64,000 nt of DNA from Salvia splendens (lineage: Eukaryota > Streptophyta > Magnoliopsida > Lamiales > Lamiaceae): positions 12,586,001 through 12,650,000 of the forward strand of contig NC_056046.1 of assembly GCF_004379255.2 (NCBI RefSeq), read 5' to 3'. Positions 47,601 through 60,255 of this stretch are shown piece after piece (within the stretch, counting starts at the first letter, position 1; every line of letters begins with the position of its first letter). The position numbers and the translations under genes are program-made. The notes beneath the pieces are model-generated. The model was not told the origin of the DNA. It ran no database searches and was given only the letters and a program-made list of their open reading frames with translations.

Positions 47601-50600
47601 CTCGCAACTTTGAAAGGTTTATAATTTATTTTCTGCCTCATCTTACTTTGCTATGCTTGTGCAGCAAATAGTGTGTTATCTAAACTTGACGAGATATTGA
47701 GGAGTGATTATCAGCTTAATTCTTTCTAGTCCAGTTAGAAAATCATGGCTAGCTTGACAGTGGAACTACTTAACTGCTCTTAACATAAATTTGATATCTA
47801 TTCTCATTCTTTATTGTGGCTGGCCATTCTAGTTGTAGCTGTGAAGTTGATAGTTTGAACTTTATGCACCTGGAGTCTGTTGTCCTTGATGGTTCTTCCT
47901 TCAGTTTTACTATGACACATTGACAGTAAAATGAACATTACATTTGTCTTCATCCGCATGATCTCCTTTCATACTAATTGTACTAATAAAATTGGGCAAT
48001 GCTCTCCGAGTAAACTTGACTGTGTGCTGTCTCTGGATAAACTTTATTGGACCAGTTTCTGTTTGAATTTCTTATCTGACGAGATATAGTTTCAACTACT
48101 TTAACTTGAAGGCTTCTTACTTCTTGATGTTGAGATAAATACATTAAGAACTTTACACACTGTTCAGTAAATGCATTTTCTAGTGTAATGCTATAAATCA
48201 TGCTGTGAAGAGCATGTAGCACGTGGATTAATTTACTCATGATATTTATTCACTGAGCAAATTTAACTTATATATTTTCCCTGTGCAAATTATGAAAGCT
48301 GTGTTGTATCTGTATAGTTATTTCCTAACACCTGCAATTCAGCACGAGAATTCCCCTACCTTAATTTTATTGGTAAATGCAAAATGTGTTCATTAGGTAT
48401 GAGAATGATAGCTACCTAGGGGCTGAGAAGTCTCAGCAAGTGCGGAGAGCACCCAGTTTTAGTGGTCCTCTAAACCTTCCGAACCGAGCTTCAGCAAACA
48501 GTTTATCAGCTCCAATCAAATCTTCAGGAGGTACATTTAAGTAGCATTCATTATTGCATATAGCTATGCTTGGATAAATTTCTTGGAAGGACATTGCATC
48601 GTCTTCTTTGTTTCCAGGGTTCAAAGACACGTTGGAGGACAAATCAAAAACGAACTTGGTACAAATAAAAGGGCGGTTCTCCGTAACCTCCGAAAATGTA
48701 GATCTTGTGAAGGTATAGCTCATTTAAGTAGTAGATTCTTTTTCATGACTGTTGCTAAATTGTTTCTCAGGATTGTTTGTCTAACCTAACACAATTACTA
48801 GGATATTCCGTTATCCACAGTCTCTCGACGAAATTCTCAGGTGAGAAAGAACAGAGCAACCTTGGTTCTTTTAAAAGATGGTGATGGTTTTTCATCATAT
48901 AACCCTCTGTTCATGTGGTTCTCAGGGGTCACCACTAAGGAAGTCTGCTAGCGTAGGGAACTGGATATTTGATTCCAAACAAATGGTTTGTATGCTTCTT
49001 GTATATATTGATATATAAATTACTGCAGCTAACTGAATATTTGGTTCCAAACTAATGGTCCTTCTAATGTTCTTGCCATTCAGCCCCAAAGCCAGCCACC
49101 GAAAGAAATCAGTAACAGTAATGGACTGGCCTCAGTTCTGATACCTCACCTTCATAATCTCTTCCAACAAACATCAGTTCAGCAGGTATGATAGTTTTCA
49201 AAATTCATTCATCATTGATTACTTCAGCAAAATGACAACCTCCTTTGTTTTTTATTTTTAAACTTGAATCTCATTTCTCCTTCTCAATTCCAGGATCTTA
49301 TCGCGAATTTGTTAAGTAGCTTGCAAACAGTGGATGTTGAAAATGGTGCGTTGTTTCTATATTTTAGCATATGGCTGAATGGTCATGTATTTATTTGGTT
49401 GAACTTTTCATCTTTCCAGCTCCTCAAAATGGGAAACTGCCTCCTTTACCTCGTGGTTCAGATACTAATGGCAGTGTAAGTACACTTGCTGATAATTTTT
49501 ATTATTTGGCTGAACTTTTCATCTTATCGTGAATTTGTAAAGTTTTCCTGCTCTTATTTAAAGTATTAAATTGGTTAAGATTGTGCACGTGTGCACGAAG
49601 AACTGTAGGCAATATTTGTGTTTGTTTTTCAGGATATGTTGACTTCCTTCTAGAATAATAGAATGAAAATGTGTTTGTGAAATCATTGTCCAGGGACCTA
49701 CCTATATCTGCAGCATATAACTATATGCCAATATATTGCACTGTAAAAAAAATCGCTAATCTATTCATTAGTTTTGTAGAACAGTAAAATATAGATATAT
49801 GCGGAGAAGTATATAGACATAGTAGAGAAGAGTAGTAGGTGTAGGTGTTACTCAACATAGGCCACATATATATAGTACTATAAGAGACTAAGCTAGACTA
49901 TGTCACACCACCGATGTGGGTACTAATATTCATAACAAGTTTGACCTAGAAGACTTTCTTGCTTTGTTTTTTGAATATATTACAAAACCCAATATGATGT
50001 TAATCAACATTTTTTGTGGATGGAATATTGTATTTGACATAAGAATTAAACATATTAGATTTAACTGAAAAACCACAAAAGGAATTGATTTAATATTTTT
50101 AATCATTTGTCTTCCACCAGAACGAAACCAGCATACCTTTCATGTGTCCTGAAATATAATTGTCATGTTGGGGAATGTACTCTATATCCTAATCTACATT
50201 GTACTGCTTAAGCAACGAGTATCATTGTTAGAAAATGGGTTATGGGGAAAGGAGAAAAAAAATAGTACTCCCCCCGTCCACAAAAAATAGGCAAAGTTGT
50301 AAACGGCATGGGTTTTAATGCATAATTGGTAAAGTAAGAGAGAGGGAGGGAAAATGGGGTGGAAGTGGTGTTCGTGGATTGTGGGGTCCACATTTACAAT
50401 GATGTGTAGGGTTAGTATTAGTTTATAACTTTCCATTTTTAGAATTAGTCTAATTTTGGTGGACGGCCCAAAATGGTAAAACTTGTCTATTTTTTTGTGG
50501 ACGGAGGGAGTACTACTTAATAGGAGTACTTAAATTGGGGAATGCTTATGCTGTGTGATGCTATGGAAACTTGGTTCTATAAGAATTGGCTTAACTGAAA

Positions 50601-51655
50601 AGTTGTGTCTGAACTTAGCAATTAGTTCCCCTGACTTTGTGAAAATCATTATACATGCCACCATATTATCATGTCCACCACACATGAGGATACATATCCT
50701 GTATAAAGAATAAATATGTTATAGTTGGAGTCATCTTCTTAATTTTTGTCCATCTATATGGTATGAGGGAGAATCTGGAGTGTGTGGATTAGTTAAGCTT
50801 GTTTTTTTTCCTTCTAGGGCATCATGTTAAATACCATTTCCTTTTTTAACTTCGAAGAAGCGCCATTCTTCTAGTTTTCAACTATTCATCTGAGACTCCA
50901 ATCTGGCTTTATCATTCTTATATTAATTCTCTATCATCTGGGACTGGGAACTATTATCGCAGCCTTTATGAACTGTAAAACCATTGACCAGTATCCAGCT
51001 TAAGAAGTTCCATGGTGGAGTATCCTTGCATATTTTCGCACGAAATTCTTATATAGATAAATGTCTACATTTGCACTGGTGCGTACTCCTGATACTTGTT
51101 GCAATTTTTACAGGCTGAATCTATAGTTTCTGAAAGGGAAAAAATGCTGCTGATGAAGATATCTGAACTTCAAGCTAGGTGTGTTGTAACTTATCTCGTA
51201 TAGACAAACTCTTTAAAAGAGCTACAATGTTCATCTTTTGGGTGGGGGTGGTTACTTGGCTTGTGAATGTGAGTGACTCATGAGAGTGATGGCAGTGGGG
51301 GAATCATCCTCACACTTGAAAACAGTCGAAGGAATCATTCCGTACTACCCAACAAATTTTCTAACCAATCACCTCTTACATTTCAAGACACTCAAAACAC
51401 TCGTTCTGTTCGCCTGCAGGATGAATAGCTTGACAGATGAATTAACTTCGGAAAGGCTTAAATACGTGCAAGTGAGTTCTTCTTGCACGCAGAGATAGTG
51501 CTATGTCTTGCAGCTTTAGAGTATTTGACTTCAGAGTTCTCACTACGGCATTTAAATTGATGGCTGTGCTTTTTCACTGCTTGCAGTTACAACAAAGACT
51601 AAATGCAGTGCCAACACACGAAGAGGATGAAGATAGAAGAGGAGGAGATTCTTGA
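41690..51655 (+). CDS. STE20/GCK-family Ser/Thr protein kinase (BLUS1/OSR1-like), 22 exons
   Basis: Exons: 41690-41845, 44218-44472, 44580-44704, 44884-44928, 45422-45503, 45584-45652, 45761-45931, 46015-46080, 46729-46797, 46892-46963, 47107-47153, 47338-47616, 48397-48530, 48618-48712, 48802-48840, 48926-48985, 49084-49185, 49294-49345, 49420-49475, 51114-51178, 51420-51471, 51587-51655; all GT-AG and in frame, 719 residues. The kinase domain covers about 12-275: Gly loop GYGASATV (19-26), Lys41, HRDVK (133-137), DFG (153-155), GTPCWMAPE (to 183), [15 protein letters not shown] and [14 protein letters not shown]. The tail has [16 protein letters not shown], Ser-rich [15 protein letters not shown], and a C-terminal coiled coil near 645-700. 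Full length suits the At4g24100/At5g14720 type rather than the shorter BLUS1 (stomatal blue-light signalling). The next upstream in-frame ATG (41654) would add 12 residues; family comparison favours 41690. Confidence 0.92.
42152..42330. mobile_element. Stowaway-type MITE in kinase intron 1
   Basis: TA-flanked. The tips CTCCCTCCGTCCCAAGCTACTT and GTAGCTTGGGACGGAGGGAG are long inverted repeats. 179 bases. Confidence 0.88.
44705..44746. repeat. Compound microsatellite (GT)7(CT)7(CA)7 at a splice donor
   Basis: Seven GT, seven CT and seven CA units in a row. The first GT is the 5' splice site of kinase intron 3 (exon ends at 44704). The GT and CA tracts are complementary and could pair across the CT tract. 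Confidence 0.95.
49876..49922 (-). promoter_or_regulatory. USE-like motif with TATA-like box in kinase intron 19
   Basis: The minus strand reads TACCCACATCG (49922-49912), then about 29 bases, then TATAGTA (49882-49876). The motif is one base off the plant snRNA USE and the spacing is a little shorter than in the array at 39.1-39.3 kb. No RNA gene follows. Confidence 0.35.
50268..50510. mobile_element. Stowaway-type MITE in kinase intron 19
   Basis: TA-flanked. The tips CTCCCCCCGTCCACAAAAAATA and TATTTTTTTGTGGACGGAGGGAG are inverted repeats. 243 bases. It contains the GTTTTAATGCATAATTGGTA phrase that seeded the array at 22.3 kb. Confidence 0.88.
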
Positions 51656-53641
51656 TTTTGGGAATGTATATTTATGTTTTTGTTCATTCATCGCACCTTG
51701 AGAATTCAGGTAAAACTCGATATGATAATGATTTACGGGGTCACGTAAGTGCTTCTGTAATGTAAGCATTGGCTTAATTTCAGGGTGAAAATGTAGAAGC
51801 AAACGCAAGATGTTGTTGGGTGTATCTGGAATGATGGGTTTGTGTGTTGAATAAGAGAGTTAAAAAAGATTCCAGCACCTTGTTTGAGAAATTAAAAGAG
51901 AATAATGAGATTAGAAGAATGAGTTGAGTTGAGTTGAGTTATTTGGTTGGTGGGAATGGAAAGTAGGTGGTGTTGTGTTGAAGCCAATGTGTATTATTTG
52001 AGATTAGAAGAAAAACCAGAGGCGCATTTACTGTAATTCTGTGAATATATAATTTGTAACATTATATGCTGGTGTATATATAGAGAGAGCTATTTGCACT
52101 CCACCAACACACCCCATTTCTTCTCTCTTTATTTTCATCATCTACACCCCATATACGTGCTTGTCTTGCTATAATGAATCTAAATAATTACTACTACCAC
52201 TACTACTAATATTCTATCTTATGGTACAAGTTATTTCTTTTTTGTTTTTGGTACTAGCTAAATGTTAGTACATCGGATACATACAAGTTATATTTAACAT
52301 GATTAAGAAGAATTTAGGTGTAAAGGGATATTTATTTTAAATCAAAATAAAGTAAACTTTCCTACATGTATGATACTCCAAATATCAAATTATCATACTT
52401 TTTACAAAAATTACTCTATACGTCCATTAGTATGGCCTTACTGTTATTTCTGTTCGTCCATCAAAAGTGTTATTTCCTATTTTTAATAGCATATCCCATT
52501 TTGTTTTGTTATTATTGACCCTCAATATTTATGAAAGTCCAATACTTACTTTTAACTTATAGTTGGTCATCTTTAACCAATATTCATTCAACATCTAACA
52601 TCATTTGAGGATTCATCTCACAATTTAAAATAAAAATAATTGTTGCTAAAATCACAATTTTGAGTTAATTTTTACTACTTATAGCAACTTTCAAAATTTA
52701 AATGATACTACTAATTTACAATGTTTTGATTTTCTATTTTTTTCATGAAATCAAAGGTGACGTGATAAAATAAAAAATGAGAGTATGACAAACTTGGAAG
52801 CCACCATCTCCACCTTTTAGGTCATGACCCTAGGCAGCCGATCCACGACCACCTTAACGTCCCCAACTTCAGCAGTGGCCAACATCACGTACCTACATTC
52901 CATCTTTTAGTCACCGTTGTTCTTTCTTTTTTGTGAAGTATGATGGTCGGATCTAGTTCTTTTTTCAGAAGGAGATTCAAAATAATACTAGTAGGAAATT
53001 AGGAAGGGTACTCTGTTGAGTTAATTTAATAAAATCACATCTAGTTAATCCCAAGTTATCCAGTGAATTAAAATTAAGAAGGCCTAAATATTTATAAGAC
53101 CATCGAAATTAAAGGTTACACCTTTTGGTTTCCTCCTAGTTAAATCTTGCATCATAAGATAAGCTTGTCGGTTGTCACACATATTTATGAAATCATGTTA
53201 TATTGCATATGCAGAGTGAATAAGTGACAGAATATAATGACCAATTCTGTCTACAATATGAATATGTGATAGGCATGTTAAGATGCATCCAGTTTCTCCA
53301 ACATCCAACTGTACCACGTGCCATCTCTTATTCAAATAATTGAGTTATTTATCCTCCACCACTTGAAAATTTAAGATTCTCCTCCAAAATATAATTAAAA
53401 CGAATGTGAAAGTGAAACCACTTGTGTTTTATATCCTTACCTCTGTAACTCATTGGGCAACATTTACATAGGAAATGGACAAGACAAAAATGCACTTCGA
53501 GTAAAGCCTTCTAATCATCCATGTTATGAGGGATATTACAGTCAACTCAGCTTTACCCCTTTTGCGTTTGAATCCAAATTGCATCTGGCAGCCTACATTT
53601 ATATATTTGTCTGAAACTCAAGATTTGAGAGAGGAAAAAGC
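51656..53641. other. Kinase 3' UTR and intergenic spacer
   Basis: Non-coding. A short (GAGTT) repeat lies near 51919-51940 in the likely 3' UTR. A single Stowaway-like tip near 52418 lacks a partner. No gene was recognised. Confidence 0.55.
53598..53609 (+). promoter_or_regulatory. Putative TATA box of the phytocyanin-like gene
   Basis: TTTATATATTTG lies about 35-40 bases upstream of the ATG. An alternative TTTATAT lies near 53427. Confidence 0.4.
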
Positions 53642-54309
53642 ATGGCCTCTCCAAAATCAAATCTCTTTTGCACCCTCATTGTGCTCTTCCTCTCAATCCA
53701 ATCCAAAGTACTTTGCAGCATTTACCAAGTTGGAGGCTTAGCTGCTTGGGGCATTCCCTTTTCCTCCAACCCCAAACTCTACATCAACTGGGCTACCAAG
53801 TACCATGGACTCAAGATTGGAGATTCTATCTGTAACCACACATACATCATATCCATACATATATAACTCTCTCTCAAATTCTGAATGCTCTGATTAAATG
53901 TGATGTGTTGTTTAATTATTGTGCAGTTTTCTTGTACCCACCAAGCCAAGATTCTGTGATCCAAGTGACAAAGGCATCATACGACAGCTGCAACCTCAAA
54001 GATCCGATCTTGTACATGAACAATGGCAACTCCCTTTTCAATATTACCAAAGCCGGAAATTTCTACTTCACAAGCGGCGCCGATGCCCATTGTGCTAAAT
54101 CTCAGAAGCTTCACATTTTTGTGTCTGGGAATGGATCCTTTGTTGAGGACGATGAGCCGGCTTCCGGCCCGGCCGCTTCGGCGCCAACCTATCCAACGGT
54201 TTTCGGCGCCATTCCGGTCCAGGCCGCTTCGGCCGCCGCGCCGTTGCTTCAGATTCCGGCTTTGATGATGGCTGCGGTTTTGTTGCCTGCGATTGCGCTT
54301 GTTATGTAG
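53642..54309 (+). CDS. Early nodulin-like protein (phytocyanin domain, GPI-anchored type)
   Basis: Exons 53642-53831 and 53927-54309 (GT-AG, phase 1) give 190 residues. A signal peptide (about 1-26, hydrophobic CTLIVLFLSIQ) precedes a phytocyanin domain: YQVGGLAAWGIP, LYINWATKYHGLKIGDSI, LYPPSQDSVIQVTKASYDSC, NGNSLFNITKAGNFYFTSG and HCAKSQKLHIFV. The two cysteines (in ASYDSC and DAHC) would form the domain disulfide. The first copper His is replaced (SQDSV) and no axial Met is present, so copper binding is not expected, as in other ENODL proteins. A Pro/Ala/Ser tail (ASGPAASAPTYP) and a hydrophobic end suggest an arabinogalactan-type region and a GPI-anchor signal. The likely location is the outer plasma membrane or wall. 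The exact role is unknown. Confidence 0.92.
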
Positions 54310-55831
54310 AGAGGATATAATTTTAGTTTACAGTATTGAGTTATCTGTTTATTTTGTTTATAATTCAATTTTTGGTGATGTAATTTGATTCTGTTTTTAC
54401 TCTGTATGAAACGGATCGATTCTTTCAAAAGGGTTGAGCTTCAGAGAGTTGTCTGCCGACTTTGTTTTGTGTGTATATTTTAAACTTTATTGGATAAACG
54501 AAAAGGATAAATTTTTTATTATTTTATGTTTTAAATTCTTATCGAAGAAAATGTGTCGCTTTTTATTTAGTACTCCTAAGTAATACTAGTAATATTTCTT
54601 TTGGAGACAATTTTACTGTTGGAGTAAGACTTCTCATAAGTTTTTTTAAAGTTTGCTATTTTATACTAATAAATTTTGTAAAGTTCTAAATTAATGATGG
54701 GACACCAAAAACTATTGACAAAGGAAACACAGTTTACTTTTTTTACTTACAAAATGGAATTTTCAACAACAATGACAAAAACGCATATATTAATTTGTAT
54801 TTTTGCTATAAAAGAGTATATTAATCTACATTTTTTCTTACTTTAAGTCTTTAAGTTAACACATATAAATAATTAAATACTGGTGTATAAAATAATACTC
54901 CGTATTTTAATTCCCCGCAACTTAATTAGTGATATAAATTTGATAATACTATTGAACTATTGACAACGTGAGTCCCACTAGATTCCATCACTTAGTAAAT
55001 AGTAGTACTAGTACTAGTAGTAATTTTAACTCTCTTCTATAAAATCTTTTACCATAAAATTATGCACGTGTCGTTAGGGATGCTTTAATTACGTTAATCA
55101 TTTATATAACCAGCACCGACAGCGATATATTTTGAAGGAAATGCAATATAAAATCAAACTCATCAAATTATGGCTAGTAAGACTTTCAATTTAAAACTTT
55201 TACCTTTGGTTATTTCAATGAATATAACAGAGCATCCCTGAGATTTGTGATTTACTTTTACATGTAATTAACCCCAAAAAGACAAAATAATAAGTTAACA
55301 TAACATTAACATGTGTATAGTGAGTCCAGACCACAATAATACCTTGAACTCGAATTAAGTACTAATTTAAATAGCTGGCATAACTTGAATAACGTGTGTT
55401 GGCGCGCGTTAATGATGCGATTATTGGTTTAGTTACTTTACATATTTTATTGTCATTATACATATACATATCCATATCCAACTGTGCTTGTGGAAATACA
55501 GCTAAAACAAAACTCCTTAACTTCAATTGATTATTTCTCAATTGCTATAAAATTAGTTTTATTTTGTGTTTTAGGAGAATATAAGATTTAGCTTCCCATA
55601 ATGAGATTTTTTGGCTGTCACAAACCACACAGGTGAAGAAATGAAACAGTACTAGATTAATTAGCCTGATGCAAGAACTGAAGATGGCAACCAATTCAAT
55701 TTCATTCAAATATCATCATGTAACAGTAACATCCCCCTACCTCATGTAAGAAGCTCAACAAATGAATCAATATGAACAAGAAAAACCACAGTTTATATTT
55801 GGTTGTTGATGAATTGTTGATCCAAGCATAG
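54310..55831. other. Intergenic spacer between ENODL and OPT genes
   Basis: Convergent-gene spacer, AT-rich. It contains the 3' UTRs; no other feature was recognised. Confidence 0.6.
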
Positions 55832-58800
55832 CTAGGACACAACAGGACAACCTTGTACCATAACCCCTGGAGCCGTAGGGCAGGAGGCGTAGGGGCAGCC
55901 GTCGAGGTTATTCCCCCACCACTCTATCCCAACATCCTCCACCCCCAAACACAGATACAACAGCACCCCCATGAACGCCAGCCCCGCGTCCAGCGCCCCC
56001 GACAACACATAATTGTACCGCTGCCACATCACCGGCCTGTACCGGAACACCACAAACCCGGACAAAAACCCCAGTATGATCCACGACGTGTAGTTCACAG
56101 CCGTCGCCGGCGGCATCTGCCCGCACGCCCCGATCAATATAGGCATGTTCACCAGCCTGATCCACTCCTGCCCGGGGAACGCCTTACTCGCCGCCCACAC
56201 CATCACCGGCGCTACTGCTCCGCCGAGGAAGAACCAGTTGACCGCCCCGTACAGCCCTTGGTCGCCGAACATCTTCCTCGGCCCGATCAGGCCCCACACC
56301 ACGGAGGCGTCGTAGAAGACGTGGTCGCCCGGGCACGTCCACACGCTGTCCGCGGATTGGTCGCAGATCCCTGGGATGGACTCCATTAGCCACCACGCCG
56401 TGGTTAGGTAGACGACGGCGGCGATGAGCGTCCCCACCACCTGGGCCATGAACATTGTTCTGGGAGGGATCTTCATGTAGTGCCCCAGCTTGAAGTCTTG
56501 GAGGAAGGTGATGGCCTGCGTCATGCTGATGTAGCCGTATACCTTGAAGCACATGTTGGCCACCGGATATCCCGGGTAGATGTACCCGATTATGTACTCC
56601 GTGATGATGTTCAATCCTGGTGTCTGTAATTATATGCAGAAAAAACACACATCAGTTATCTATCCTACCAAACTGTCCCTTAGGCGAGTACTATTTGCAG
56701 GAGACTAAAAGTTAGTGTATGGAGGAACAATTAGGGGATGACCTGGTTAGTAATGGCGGTGATGATGCCGATGGGGAGAGTGAAGAAGATGGCGATGACG
56801 CAGGCGAGGATGACGCCCCACCATGGGAGCTGAAGCTGCTCGTTGTAGTACTCACAGGCGAAGATAGTAAGCGCTACATTTCCTACTAGAATGCACCAAA
56901 ACCACCACTCTGGTACTTGTCTGTATTTGCTCATCAGCTTCGTGTGTATGTCCTTTTCCTTCTCATTGAAACTCGATTTGCTCTGCTCCCATATTTCCCT
57001 GCACCATCCGAAATCAATCTTGAGATGGTCTAAATAGGTGCTTACTGTTGGTCGAAATAGATAAAAGAAAAAATAATAGACTTCGAAAATTGAATCGTGA
57101 AAGAAGAAAATATCACAATTATCCCATTTGTCTGATTTCTAGTGAAATATGCGATAATGTGTCAGTCTATTTTAAACACGTCACCCATCACATAAACATG
57201 TATCACTCTAAATAAGAGAGTTAACATACTCATAACACTTCCACGTGCTTAAAACCGGTTGCCACGTCATCGCATATTTTGCCAAAAATGAGGTGGAAGG
57301 GATAATTGCAAATTTTTTTATCTTCCATGATTTCAATTTAAGATTTTGAAAAGCATGAGACAGACCAGAATTTGATTTGACTGCCCAAACGTACCTTCCG
57401 TGGAAGAGAATGACGTGGACGATGGTGGCACTGAGAGCGGCGAAGCCAACGCCGTAAGTCATGACGAAGAAAGTGCTGAGGTGGAGGTGGCCCTGGCGCT
57501 GGTAGGCGTCGTTGTCGAAGTGGAAGTTGGAGTCGATGATGGAGGAGATGTTGTAGATATGGCCGGAGTCGGTGAAGAGGTCATTGGAGAAGATGGGGAA
57601 CACCTTGGCGTCGTAGATGTTGCACCAGTAGCTGATCGGTGTCACCACATACATGATGATGAAGAAGCCAGCGGCGACGTTGGCGGTGGCGAACCAGGGG
57701 CTGGCGAGGGGGCTGCCGAGGTAGGAGGAGATGCTGGACCAGTCGAGGCCCACGGCGGCGATGCCGAGGCCGTGGAGGCCGGAGCCAAGCTGCTGAACAA
57801 GGACGGAGTGGGGGAAGATCCAACAGATCCAAGAGATGGAGGTGAGCATTTGGAAGAGATAGCCGGGGAAAATGTAGTAGGCGAAGCTGCAGATGAAGGC
57901 GATCACGAAGAACTGAGTGCGGCTCACTCCGCCTTTCTCACGTTCGTCTTTCTCGTGCAGTGCCCTGTTCTAAATATTCATGTTTTAATTATTTTACAAC
58001 TTTTCTCACATTTGGGATCGAAATGAATGTTTTGAAAATGGGATGGAATCCGTGCTTGGTCATATTGCTCGTCAAATCATCATTTTATTATTTTTAATTA
58101 TATATCAAGCTTTTTAACAAATTAATACAGTAATAAATAAAATATTTTAATGCCTAGCCAATAAAATTTGCTCTAATTTTTCTTTTTATAGTTATAGTAA
58201 AAAAGTTATTCCGTACACAAAATATATAAAATGTTCACTAGCTTGGCAAAAAATAAAATTAATTTTGGGAATATTTCCATATATATATATTCATGTTATA
58301 TAGAAGTACTCCATAAGAGTGTATGTGCGCGCAAAAGCCACGGCGCATACTAATAGAGAAGAATATCTCCCAACTATCATAACGTATATATATTCATATG
58401 GTGTATAAAAAAAAGCATTCAAATTTGTGGAACGCAACTTGCGTCTATCTATCTATTAGTTTCGTCACATGACAGCATATAATACCAAAAAAAAACAATG
58501 ATATCAAAACAAGACGATGTGTCTAGGAGCGAAAACAATTAAGTACTATACATATTGGCGGGAGGATAATTGTTTTCTGATATTTTATAGTATGATTTAA
58601 TGATTATGCACTATCTCATCATATCATCAAAAGGTATACGACAAAATTTATTTTTAAAAAATTCAAATTTTTAAAATTTAGAATATAGATCTCTTATCAA
58701 AATTAAATTTATGTGTCCACATTGTTCATTATACCTACAATGACATTATAATTCGTTATTGAAATGGACTTGCTAGCTCAATATGCATCAATATTATTAA

Positions 58801-59556
58801 AAATAAAACTTGCCTGAAGAGAGAGACTTGGACCAAGTTTGCCGGCCACCACATAGCCGCTGGTTCCACCAGATATCTTCTGTATATGCCAGCCCATCCA
58901 AACCCCAAAACCTACCATTCAAACCTAATTCAATTATTTTTTTTCTTTCATTTATTTGTAGTATTTGATTAGTTTAGTGTAAATACCTGGGTGGTGATGA
59001 CAACAATGAGCGAGATGGAGAAACTGATGTGCTTCTGGTAGAACACCTTCACTGCGGTGACAATATGGATGGCGTAGACCGTTCCAGCTCCGGAGTTGGC
59101 AAAGATGGTGATGAGGACATGCTCCTTGACATTGAAGGGCCCCGGGTTGAGCGTGAACTCCCACCGCCTCTCCTTAAAGAAGACGCGGTCCGTGATCTTG
59201 GCGGCCATCAGCTGCCCCAGCGGCACCACCGCGATCTGCGCGGAGATGGCGGTGATCGAGAGGGGCTCCGTCCGGTACCAGAAGAATTGGTTTAGGAAGG
59301 AGAGGAGCACACACGACAGCGTCCCCAGAAACCACATTCTGAAGGTCAGCACGGGGAGACTCGGGTCGTCCGAGGTCGACACCGTCAGGGCCACCTGCTT
59401 GATCGGTGAGTTCTCCGCCTCCACTTCATCACTCTGCGTCACTGATACTAATATAAACACAGGATTCAGTATCAGATTCAGTTGTGAGGATTAATTAATG
59501 AATATCAACTTACAAAGAGGGGATGTGATTTGATCATCGGATGAATCTGCTTCCAT
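55832..59556 (-). CDS. Oligopeptide transporter (OPT1/OPT5-like), 6 exons
   Basis: Minus-strand exons 59556-59514, 59447-58987, 58911-58814, 57964-57395, 56998-56743, 56623-55832; 739 residues. OPTs are proton-coupled plasma-membrane carriers of tetra/pentapeptides, glutathione or metal chelates. The two family signatures are present: NPG (115-117, in [12 protein letters not shown]) and KIPPR (527-531, in [13 protein letters not shown]). Other marks are [92 protein letters not shown] and the C-terminal [14 protein letters not shown]. Sequence agrees with the OPT1/OPT5 branch as remembered, rather than OPT3. Intron 3 begins with GC (CAG-GCAAGT at 58812-58814) and ends AG; the other four introns are GT-AG. 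The first exon encodes only 14 residues plus one base. Confidence 0.93.
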
Positions 59557-60221
59557 GTTTTGTTAAGAAGTTGAATCTTGGGAGAATATGGAAGGAATCA
59601 GGGAGGAGGTGGATGCTGTTCTATTTTACTTACTCCATAATTGAATTGATTGGAGATTGTTGAAGGTTTTGTTTGGTGTGGGCATAGATATTAATATTGT
59701 TAATTTGTATTGACTAATAGTAGTTGTTTCTTGAACCATTCTGCATGTGTAAATGGCTTAATTATTACTACTGCATTTAACTTGATTATAATGCTACATC
59801 ATGGTACACATGTAGTTAAATGTATGATGTAGACTTGTCAACTTTTTGGTATATTATATCCAAGCCAATTGCTATATTTAAATCATAATATCTTTAACAC
59901 TTATTCTCTTTTTTATACTAAAAATAAAGTAGTAGTATGACTTTTGATTTATAATAGCCTTCAATTTCATATTTTAGACAAATAAGATCACAAATATTTA
60001 CCATAACTAGCGATTGATGTTTGTAAATCAATACTCACACATTTATCAATTTCAGTTTGGCCTGAATTTACTAACACATGTTATATTTTCTTAGGCACCC
60101 TATTATTTTATCCAGTACGTTAATTGTAGTATGTATGAAATATTTAGTTATAAACTTATAACATAACATAACTAAAGTTGGTAAATGCATAATTGTAATT
60201 TTTACTTGGTTATTAAAAACA

Positions 60222-60255
60222 CTAGTGTTAATCCAAGTGCGATGCACGACGGAAT
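60222..60255 (-). mobile_element. Second Helitron 3' terminus, minus strand
   Basis: Read on the minus strand: CGTCGTGCATCGCACTTGG, then ATTAACA and CTAG followed by T. It shares GTGCAT.GCAC and TAACACTAGT with the terminus at 38579, so it belongs to the same family in opposite orientation. The hairpin arms are eroded. The element would extend rightward from 60222; its 5' end was not found and no helicase remains. Confidence 0.65.

Noticed and set aside
55853..56389. 178-codon plus-strand frame rich in His/Arg/Pro
   Set aside because: Antisense shadow of OPT exon 6.
57400..58026. 208-codon plus-strand frame
   Set aside because: Antisense shadow of OPT exon 4 running into an intron; no family resemblance.
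10457..59556. YSL and OPT as a functional transporter cluster
   Set aside because: They are different branches of the OPT superfamily, 43 kb apart with transposons and unrelated genes between; coincidence is simpler.
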